Shown piece after piece: positions 8,722 through 13,673 of a stretch of DNA of 16,480 nt. Under the pieces are notes generated by a model. That model searched no databases. It saw nothing but the letters and a program-made list of their open reading frames with translations, and was not told the origin of the DNA. The stretch comes from an uncultured Clostridia bacterium (GTDB taxonomy: Bacteria > Bacillota > Clostridia > Christensenellales > UBA1242): positions 1-16,480 of the forward strand of contig CAKVHZ010000021.1 of assembly GCA_934754445.1 (NCBI GenBank), read 5' to 3'. The first letter of the stretch is position 1; each line of letters opens with the position of its first letter. Both the position numbers and the translations under genes were made by a program.

Positions 8722-8751
8722 TAGATTTATTATTAAAAATCTAAATTTTTT
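8722..8751 (+). terminator. Possible second hairpin with T-run, upstream of 8788 gene
   Basis: TAGATTT (8722-8728) pairs with AAATCTA (8737-8743), then T6 at 8746-8751. It could be a backup terminator for rsmA or part of the next gene's upstream region. It overlaps a weak promoter candidate (TAGACA 8708-8713, 17 bp, TATTAA 8731-8736), and both cannot be right. A TATAAT at 8766-8771 lies too close to the ribosome binding site to be an obvious -10. Confidence 0.3.
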
Positions 8752-8787
8752 AATATAAGAACTTGTATAATATAGTAAGGAGTAAAC

Positions 8788-9681
8788 ATGATAAAAAACA
8801 TAATTTTAACTAGTGCAGGAGATGACAAAAATTTAAAAGGAATTTTAACCTTAGAAAATACCGAAAAAAGCACGATAGTAACTTTAAAAAAATATAATTT
8901 TGATGATATTAAAGATAAATTAATTTTAGGTATAAAAACTAATGGCGAATTTTATAAAGTTGAAATAAATAGCGAAGAAAATTATTTAATTAATAAAAAA
9001 CTAAATTTAAACGAAAAAATCAGTGCTGTTGTTTTATCTTCAAGTGGCTTTACTACAAAAATTTTAATTTGGGGAAGTAATGAAACAAGTAGAGTTTGGA
9101 AAGAATCTATTTTATATGATATAGATGCAAAAAATGAGCAAGCAAAAGAAGATAAAACAGAAGAATTAAACATTAATAATTTTGTAAAAGATGATAATGT
9201 AGAAAGTCTAGAAAAAACTTATACAAATAATATTTCTACTGACGACTATGAAACCGATGAAGAAATTGAAACAATAGTAGATAATGCTTTTAATAATGAA
9301 ATGTTTGATGAAAATTTAGAAGATAATAATGAAACAGATAATAAAAAAGATTTTTTATCTACAATAGAAAATCAAGTAGAAGAACTTTTAAATAATTATG
9401 AAGAAGAAAAAGCATTAGAAAATTTAATTCCTAATTCAAAATTTGTTAAAGTAAACTCTAATGATGAAAATTTTTATATTTTTGGCGTAATAAAAGAAGA
9501 TAATCAAATTAAATACATAGTTTATGGACTTCCGGGAGAATATAATGTAAAACCTAATGACGAATATAAAAACTATTATCAGTGGCTTCCTTTAAACCCC
9601 GAAAACCCCGAAGGTTATGGCTATTATTTGATGTATCAAGATGCAGAATCTGGAAATCAAATAGAAGTTATGTTCGACTAA
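8788..9681 (+). CDS. Acidic two-domain protein of unknown function
   Basis: I do not recognise a named family with certainty. The 297 residues divide into three parts. The N-terminal domain (about 1-110) is rich in beta strands and begins IKNIILTSAGDD, with LIWGSNETSRVW near its end. The linker (about 113-205) is very acidic and Asn-rich. The C-terminal domain (about 213-297) is aromatic-rich, with FYIFGVIKED, IVYGLPGEYN, YYQWLPLNPENPEGYGYYLMYQ and an acidic end. The C-terminal pattern (glycine-proline turn, WLPL, GYGYY, then QDAESG) resembles the C-terminal module of uncharacterised clostridial proteins; that is memory, not a search. There is no signal peptide or membrane segment, so it is probably cytoplasmic. 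The start is set by AAGGAG at 8777-8782. It stands alone between two terminators, so it is likely monocistronic. Confidence 0.75.
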   Translation: MIKNIILTSAGDDKNLKGILTLENTEKSTIVTLKKYNFDDIKDKLILGIKTNGEFYKVEINSEENYLINKKLNLNEKISAVVLSSSGFTTKILIWGSNETSRVWKESILYDIDAKNEQAKEDKTEELNINNFVKDDNVESLEKTYTNNISTDDYETDEEIETIVDNAFNNEMFDENLEDNNETDNKKDFLSTIENQVEELLNNYEEEKALENLIPNSKFVKVNSNDENFYIFGVIKEDNQIKYIVYGLPGEYNVKPNDEYKNYYQWLPLNPENPEGYGYYLMYQDAESGNQIEVMFD

Positions 9682-9716
9682 GCGAGAAAAATGATAAATG
9701 TTAATATAAAATAATT

Positions 9717-9749
9717 AAAATAGTCTAAAATTATTGACTATTTTTTTTT
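9717..9749 (+). terminator. Terminator after the acidic protein gene
   Basis: AAAATAGTC (9717-9725) pairs with GACTATTTT (9736-9744) around a 10-base loop, and a T-run continues to 9749. Confidence 0.8.
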
Positions 9750-9752
9750 ATT

Positions 9753-9781
9753 TTGTTAAAATTTATTTAAATTGATTTAAT
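9753..9781 (+). promoter_or_regulatory. Candidate promoter of lipoprotein gene
   Basis: TTGTTA (9753-9758), 17-bp spacer, TTTAAT (9776-9781), directly after the preceding terminator. Transcription would start close to the ribosome binding site GGAG (9790-9793), giving a very short leader. Base composition here makes chance matches likely. Confidence 0.35.
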
Positions 9782-9798
9782 TTATAACTGGAGAGTTT

Positions 9799-11166
9799 AT
9801 GAAAAAATTTTTAAGTATTATTGCTATGTTTTGTTTAGCAATTTCTATATTTACTTTTAGTGGTTGTGCAGTAAGTTTAAGTGCTGGCCCTAAAAAAGAT
9901 GATGCAGTTACTAGTAATGGCGGTTTAGTTGTTAGAAAAGGCGATTATTTATACTTTGCAAACGGCTATGTTTCTAATAGTAGTTTAAGTGGCAAAGATA
10001 ACAACTATGGTGTGGCTCGTAATGGTGCAATTTATAGGGCAAAATTACAAAATGGCGAATTAATGTATGATGTAACTTTAGATGAAGATGAGAATGAAGT
10101 TAAAACATTAAAAAATGTAGAATTAGTTTGTCCTATGGTTGCTGGATTTGAATATACAAATCTTTATATTTTTGACAATACTATTTATTTTGCTACTCCT
10201 AACACCGAAAAAGATAAAACTGGTAAAATCCGTTTTGATTTAACCGATATTTATGCAGTAGGTATTAATGGCGGTAACGCAAAAAAATTAGTTAATGCTT
10301 TAAATGTTTCTAGTAAAGATAGTTTTAATTTTAGTTATATTGATGGTAAAGTTTATTTAACATACTTAAACGAAAACGAATTATTTAATTTAAAAATTAG
10401 TGGTAGTAAAGTAGAAAACAAAACAAAAGTAGCATCTAGTGTTAGTAGTTATGCTATTAACGAAAATGGAGATAACTATGTTTACTACACAAGAGCAGTT
10501 AACGACGATGAAAAAAGTTTAACTGGAAATGTGCTAGCAAAAGCAGATTTAACTACAAATAAAGAAACTATATTAAAAAGAGATAATAATAACACTTATA
10601 CAGTTAAAAAAGTAGCAAATGGCAAAATATTCTATACTAGAACTAACACTTTAACTACAAATGCATATATTTATTCAAAAAACTTAGAAGATTTTGAAAC
10701 TAATGAAGAAAAACAATACACTGTTGTTGCTTATTCATCAAATCAATATATTTTAAGTGTAGAAGGCTATGATGCAGGTGTTGTAGTTAGTGATAACAAT
10801 AAATTATTATATTTAACTGGGACTAAAAATTTAGAAACAGATATAACTACTTTATATGATGGCGATTTTACTGTTTTAAGTATTTTTGGAACAAAAATTT
10901 ATGGAAAAGATAGTGAAAGCAACTTATTAAGAATTGATGTAAGCAATAAAAAAGTAGATACAATTTTAACTAAAGATGTAGAATTTAACTTTGATATGGA
11001 TAGTAAATTCGACTATGAAAATGGTTATGCTTATTATTATGTAAAATATACTGGTGATGAAAAAACAGGTTACTATTTAAATCGTGTTTATTTGAATGCT
11101 CAAGAAAAAGAAACCGAACTTGTTGGAGTTGTTTTAAGTGAACACAAAAAACAAAATAAAAAATAA
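9799..11166 (+). CDS. Lipoprotein with DUF5050-like beta-propeller repeats
   Basis: A 455-residue exported lipoprotein. The N-terminus is Lys-Lys, a hydrophobic core (residues 4-20) and the lipobox FSGC, so the lipid-modified cysteine would be C23; a short Ser/Ala/Gly stretch follows. The mature part repeats a strand pattern of the type 'GDYLYFANG', 'DNTIYFATP', 'DGKVYLTYL', 'NGKIFYTR', 'GYAYYYVKY', as in DUF5050-type propellers, with polar, non-catalytic loops. I see no catalytic motif. A sensory, scaffold or ligand-binding role on the outer face of the membrane is only an inference. The start is set by GGAGAG at 9790-9795. It is monocistronic between two terminators and converges on the XRE gene. 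A basic C-terminus (HKKQNKK) is present. Confidence 0.8.
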   Translation: MKKFLSIIAMFCLAISIFTFSGCAVSLSAGPKKDDAVTSNGGLVVRKGDYLYFANGYVSNSSLSGKDNNYGVARNGAIYRAKLQNGELMYDVTLDEDENEVKTLKNVELVCPMVAGFEYTNLYIFDNTIYFATPNTEKDKTGKIRFDLTDIYAVGINGGNAKKLVNALNVSSKDSFNFSYIDGKVYLTYLNENELFNLKISGSKVENKTKVASSVSSYAINENGDNYVYYTRAVNDDEKSLTGNVLAKADLTTNKETILKRDNNNTYTVKKVANGKIFYTRTNTLTTNAYIYSKNLEDFETNEEKQYTVVAYSSNQYILSVEGYDAGVVVSDNNKLLYLTGTKNLETDITTLYDGDFTVLSIFGTKIYGKDSESNLLRIDVSNKKVDTILTKDVEFNFDMDSKFDYENGYAYYYVKYTGDEKTGYYLNRVYLNAQEKETELVGVVLSEHKKQNKK

Positions 11167-11205
11167 GAAAGTTATAAGTTTATTATATATTTATATTTAA
11201 TTAAT

Positions 11206-11242
11206 AAAAAAGAACATTATAGGGTAGTAATGTTCTTTTTTT
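11206..11242. terminator. Bidirectional terminator between lipoprotein and XRE genes
   Basis: Arms AAAAAAGAACATTA (11206-11219) and TAATGTTCTTTTTT (11228-11241) form a perfect 14-bp stem with an 8-base loop. The A-run and T-run on either side suit termination from both converging genes. Confidence 0.9.
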
Positions 11243-11305
11243 GTAGTAACATATCAAAATAAAATTTTAAGTTCATGAAAAAAACTATGCTAATTACAAT
11301 AATTT

Positions 11306-11515
11306 TTAAATCTCACTTACTCCAACTAAATAATCTAAGGTAACATTATAATATTTACATATAGCAATTAAATCATTAATGCAAGGTTCACTAAGTCCTT
11401 GCTCCCAACTAGCATATCCTGTTTCAGATTTATTAAGCGCTTTAGCAACTTGCTTTTGAGTTAATTGTTTTTCTTTTCTAAGTTCTTTTAGTCTTTGCTT
11501 AAATAAATTCTCCAT
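11306..11515 (-). CDS. Small XRE family (Cro/cI-type) transcriptional repressor
   Basis: A 69-residue protein that is nearly all one helix-turn-helix domain. RLKELRKEKQLTQKQVAKAL (8-27) gives helices 1-2, and the recognition region is NKSETGYASWEQGLSEP (28-44). The core ends with LIAICKYYNVTLDYLVG (49-65), the classical XRE ending. No effector or dimerisation domain is attached, so it should bind DNA as a simple dimer. The start at 11515 lacks a Shine-Dalgarno on the - strand; a weak -10 (TAAAAT, 11524-11529) suggests a nearly leaderless message. Immediately upstream are two related palindromes that overlap a consensus promoter facing the other way. Autoregulation and control of that promoter are the natural inference. 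Resembles the SinR/phage-repressor type in size and fold only; specific identity unknown. Confidence 0.88.
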   Translation of the reverse strand: MENLFKQRLKELRKEKQLTQKQVAKALNKSETGYASWEQGLSEPCINDLIAICKYYNVTLDYLVGVSEI

Positions 11516-11537
11516 ATGTAATTATTTTACACCTACT

Positions 11538-11550
11538 ACTAAATTTTAGT
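11538..11550. promoter_or_regulatory. Operator-like palindrome 1
   Basis: ACTAAATTTTAGT, 6-bp arms around one base. It has the form ACTA-N5-TAGT, ends on the first T of the -35 hexamer, and is centred 20 bp from palindrome 2. Likely site for the adjacent XRE repressor (inference). Confidence 0.6.
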
Positions 11551-11578
11551 TGACACTACTAGAATTTAGTAGTATAAT
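11550..11578 (+). promoter_or_regulatory. Consensus SigA promoter facing spo0A
   Basis: TTGACA (11550-11555), exactly 17 bp, TATAAT (11573-11578): a full consensus match, the best in the window. Transcription would start near 11585 and run toward spo0A, 350 bp away. The palindromes at its -35 and inside its spacer would let a bound repressor block polymerase. Confidence 0.85.
11555..11573. promoter_or_regulatory. Operator-like palindrome 2, inside promoter spacer
   Basis: ACTACTAGAATTTAGTAGT: perfect 7-bp arms around a 5-base centre, filling the spacer between -35 and -10. Its core ACTA-N5-TAGT matches palindrome 1, with identical spacing; the 14-mers at 11536 and 11556 agree at 12 positions. 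Confidence 0.65.
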
Positions 11579-11769
11579 TATGCTATATTGGTTAAATTAT
11601 TTAAAATTTTTCGCTTTTTAAAAGTGGGGGATACATAAATTATTTATTTATAAAATATATTTTTGACTAAAATATAAAAAATTAAGTTAATTTTTTTTTA
11701 GTTTTAAGGACTTTATTTTTTTGATTTTAGGGGCGATAAAACTACTTAAATTCTAAATGTTAAAAATAT

Positions 11770-11776
11770 TTCGACA
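11770..11776 (-). promoter_or_regulatory. Spo0A box upstream of spo0A (exact match)
   Basis: TTCGACA on the + strand is the exact complement of the Spo0A box TGTCGAA. It lies 160 bp upstream of spo0A and 20 bp from a second, one-mismatch copy. Confidence 0.6.
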
Positions 11777-11789
11777 TTTTTTCAAATTT

Positions 11790-11796
11790 TTCTACA
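11790..11796 (-). promoter_or_regulatory. Second Spo0A-box-like site (one mismatch)
   Basis: TTCTACA differs from TTCGACA at one base, lies in the same orientation exactly 20 bp downstream, and coincides with the -35 of a candidate promoter, as in Spo0A-activated promoters. Confidence 0.45.
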
Positions 11797-11819
11797 TTTC
11801 ATGCTAAACATTTTATACT
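11791..11819 (+). promoter_or_regulatory. Candidate proximal spo0A promoter
   Basis: TCTACA (11791-11796), 17-bp spacer, TATACT (11814-11819). The -35 is poor (4 of 6) and is covered by a Spo0A-box-like site, the arrangement expected for an activator-dependent SigA promoter. No SigH-type promoter was found. Confidence 0.4.
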
Positions 11820-11863
11820 TTTTTTCTTTATTTCATTTGAAATTTTAACAAATTATGATAACA

Positions 11864-11899
11864 TTTTTTTTGTTCGGGGAAATAACGAACGATAAAAAA
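11864..11899 (+). other. Hairpin in the spo0A leader
   Basis: GTTCG (11872-11876) pairs with CGAAC (11886-11890) around a 9-base loop. Flanking T-run (11864-11871) and A-run (11894-11899) can extend the stem past a 3-base bulge. No T-run follows, so it is not a terminator. It ends about 20 bases before the ribosome binding site. Confidence 0.45.
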
Positions 11900-11936
11900 G
11901 ATTAAATTAAATTTTTAAAGGAGAAAAAGTAAAATT

Positions 11937-12686
11937 ATGGAAAACAAAAAAATCAAAGTTATGTTAATTGACGAAAGTGAACAAACTTTAAAATTATTAA
12001 AGGAGAATTTAGGCGACAATTTTATTGTGGATAGAGTTGAACCTAATGGTATTGTTGCATTAGAGCAAATTAAAAATTCTTGCCCTAACATTATTGTTAT
12101 GGATGTAGTATTATCTGGAGTAGATGGTTTTAATCTTATTGAACAAATTAATGATTTAAAAATTGATACAAAAATTATTGTTCTATCAAGTTTAAGTTTA
12201 GAGGGCTTTATTACTAAAGCAATAAGTTTAGGTGTTAGTTATTATATGATTAAACCTTTTAATATTGAAGTGTTAAAAAATCGTATATTAGATGTTTTAA
12301 ATCAACACGGGGCTATAAAACCACAAGTTATTAAAAATAAGAATTTAGAAGAAAAGATTACTAACATTTTTATAACTGTTGGTATTCCTGCCCATATTAA
12401 AGGTTATCAATTTTTAAGAGAAGCAATTAAAATGGCGATAGATAACCCTGACATAATTAATTCTATTACAAAAAAATTATATCCTCAAATTGCAGAAAAA
12501 TTTGAAACAAGTTCTAGTAAAGTAGAAAGAGCAATTCGTCATGCAATAGAAGTTGCATGGAATAGGGGAAAAATAGAAAATATAAATTCTCTTTTTGGCG
12601 TTAAAGTATACTCAAATAACGAAAAACCAACAAATGGCGAATTTATAGCATTAGTTGCCGACAAAATGTTGCTAGAAGGAGTATAA
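11937..12686 (+). CDS. spo0A: Sporulation master regulator Spo0A
   Basis: Response regulator that, once phosphorylated, commits cells to sporulation. Receiver domain 1-125: acidic pocket LIDES (D12, E13), phosphoacceptor D56 in IIVMDVVLSGVDG, S84/S85, and K106 in MIKPF. The Pro that usually follows the phosphoacceptor loop is replaced (VVLSGVDG), a mild divergence. A short linker leads to the Spo0A_C DNA-binding domain: VGIPAHIKGYQFLREAI, SITKKLYPQIAEKF, then SSSKVERAIRHAIEVAWNRG and SLFG, nearly identical to Bacillus Spo0A, and ending KPTNGEFIALVADK. 249 residues against 267 in B. subtilis; the difference is mostly linker and tail. AGGAG (11919-11923) is 13 bases from the ATG, longer than usual, and no nearer start is available. 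spoIVB, the usual upstream neighbour, is not here. No clear terminator follows. Confidence 0.97.
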   Translation: MENKKIKVMLIDESEQTLKLLKENLGDNFIVDRVEPNGIVALEQIKNSCPNIIVMDVVLSGVDGFNLIEQINDLKIDTKIIVLSSLSLEGFITKAISLGVSYYMIKPFNIEVLKNRILDVLNQHGAIKPQVIKNKNLEEKITNIFITVGIPAHIKGYQFLREAIKMAIDNPDIINSITKKLYPQIAEKFETSSSKVERAIRHAIEVAWNRGKIENINSLFGVKVYSNNEKPTNGEFIALVADKMLLEGV

Positions 12687-12712
12687 AATTTTATAAAATT
12701 TGTATAAAATAG

Positions 12713-12741
12713 TAGACTTTTACATAATAAATATATATAAT
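12713..12741 (+). promoter_or_regulatory. Candidate promoter of zinc-ribbon gene
   Basis: TAGACT (12713-12718), 17-bp spacer, TATAAT (12736-12741). Transcription near 12748 would precede AAGGAG (12767-12772). The -10 is perfect, the -35 4 of 6. Confidence 0.45.
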
Positions 12742-12779
12742 AATGGCAGTATAACTTTTAAATACTAAGGAGCTAATTT

Positions 12780-13292
12780 ATGCAAAAAGTAGAATATATA
12801 AGATGTCCTAGGTGTGAACTTAATTATATTTTAAAAAAAGATAAACTATGTAAGGTATGTCAAAAGGAAATTGCAAGCTTAGGCAAGTCTGATGAACTTG
12901 ATAATATGCAAATTTGTCCTATATGTAAAGCAAACTATATTACAGACAACGAAGATATGTGTGCTAGTTGTGCTGAAGAAAAAAGTTATGAAGATAATAT
13001 GGTTGGCGATGAAGATAGAGATGACAACTGGAGAATGTATGTAGACAATGAAGACCAAGAAACAGAAGAAGATGAAATTGGCGAAATGAGTTCTATTACA
13101 GAAGGTGATGATGAAAATGAAGAAATTGCAACTCCAGAACTAGATTTAACCGAAATCAGCGATGTTGATGAAGATGATGAAACTGAAGACCTAGAAGATT
13201 TAGATGACCTAGATAGTTTAGGCGATTTAGATGATGATTTCGATGATATTGATGATGAAGATGAAGAAAACGATGAAGATGATGATTATTAA
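12780..13292 (+). CDS. Double zinc-ribbon protein with long acidic tail
   Basis: 170 residues, function unknown. Two zinc-ribbon modules with the same spacing: C9-x2-C12-x11-C24-x2-C27 and C46-x2-C49-x11-C61-x2-C64. Both begin CP-x-C-x2-NYI, so they are an internal duplication. From about residue 70 to the end the chain is dominated by Asp and Glu (runs such as DLDDDFDDIDDEDEE) and must be strongly negative and disordered. There is no signal peptide or membrane segment. An acidic tail on a zinc ribbon suggests a protein- or nucleic-acid-competitor role (a DNA mimic or a partner of RNA polymerase or ribosome), but nothing in the sequence proves it. The start is set by AAGGAG, 7 bases before the ATG. 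It lies 93 bp after spo0A without a clear terminator, so it may share its transcript. Confidence 0.82.
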   Translation: MQKVEYIRCPRCELNYILKKDKLCKVCQKEIASLGKSDELDNMQICPICKANYITDNEDMCASCAEEKSYEDNMVGDEDRDDNWRMYVDNEDQETEEDEIGEMSSITEGDDENEEIATPELDLTEISDVDEDDETEDLEDLDDLDSLGDLDDDFDDIDDEDEENDEDDDY

Positions 13293-13328
13293 AATAAAAT
13301 GGTAGGAATATTCCTACTATTTTTATTT
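13293..13328 (+). terminator. Terminator after zinc-ribbon gene
   Basis: ATGGTAGGA pairs with TCCTACTAT (one G-T pair), extended by flanking A/T runs, with TTTTTATTT after it. It starts right behind the stop codon. Confidence 0.8.
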
Positions 13329-13362
13329 GATTAAGTTTTACCTAATTGTCAATTATTTAATT

Positions 13363-13611
13363 ATGAAAAAGAATTTAACAATAAATGAAATAAAAGAAAA
13401 TATAGCGAATGTTAAAGGCAAAAATATTAAAATGCTTGTTAATAAAGGTAGAAAGAAAGTAGAAAAGTTAGAAGGTGTTATTCAAAATTTGTATCCGAGT
13501 GTTTTTACTGTTCAAATAGAAGATGAAAACCTAGGCAAAAATTTAGTAACTTATTCTTATACTGAAGTTTTGTGTGGCTTTGTAAAGTTCATAGAAAGTA
13601 AAAAAAATTAA
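13363..13611 (+). CDS. veg: Veg family protein
   Basis: Small Veg-family protein, linked in Bacillus to biofilm gene control; biochemical role not settled. The family core is visible in 82 residues: TINEIKENI near the start, GKNIKMLVNKGRKKVEKLEGVI (roughly 18-39), YPSVFTVQIED, and the closing VTYSYTEVL. I start it at the ATG 13363, which matches the family N-terminus. The longer frame from TTG 13327 would add 12 hydrophobic residues and begin inside the preceding terminator. Odd: no Shine-Dalgarno precedes 13363 and only 34 bp separate it from the terminator, with no convincing promoter in between. In Bacillus veg lies just downstream of ksgA-yabG; here it comes after spo0A and the zinc-ribbon gene. 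Confidence 0.9.
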   Translation: MKKNLTINEIKENIANVKGKNIKMLVNKGRKKVEKLEGVIQNLYPSVFTVQIEDENLGKNLVTYSYTEVLCGFVKFIESKKN

Positions 13612-13673
13612 AAATATAGTTCTAAAACAAAAATTTTCCCTATAAAATATTATAGATTATTAGGGGGAATTTT

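Larger units (their letters stand above)
11516..11936. other. 421-bp regulatory intergenic region between XRE gene and spo0A
   Basis: No supported protein gene. It contains, in order: paired palindromes and a consensus promoter (11538-11578); an AT-rich stretch that the promoter would transcribe (from about 11585), including an A/T-only hairpin with T-run (11675-11699) and a weak TTGACT/GTTAAT pair (11663-11691); two Spo0A-box-like heptamers (11770-11796); a second promoter candidate (11791-11819); a hairpin (11864-11899); and the spo0A ribosome binding site (11919-11923). Short frames opening near 11580-11588 (13-16 codons) have no ribosome binding site and I do not call them. Confidence 0.7.

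Noticed and set aside
11580..11640. Short frames (13-16 codons) starting at ATG 11580 or TTG 11588
   Set aside because: The ATG precedes the predicted transcript start, the TTG has no ribosome binding site, and neither peptide looks conserved.
11701..11735. AAGGACTTT... as a SigH -35 element for spo0A
   Set aside because: No GAAT-type -10 at the required 11-12 bp distance.
12686..12701. Perfect 16-bp A/T palindrome after the spo0A stop codon
   Set aside because: All A/T with no T-run behind it; in this base composition it is weak evidence for a terminator or operator.
13080..13290. Repetitive GAT/GAA-rich DNA resembling a tandem repeat
   Set aside because: Explained by Asp/Glu codons of the acidic tail of the zinc-ribbon protein; no fixed repeat unit.
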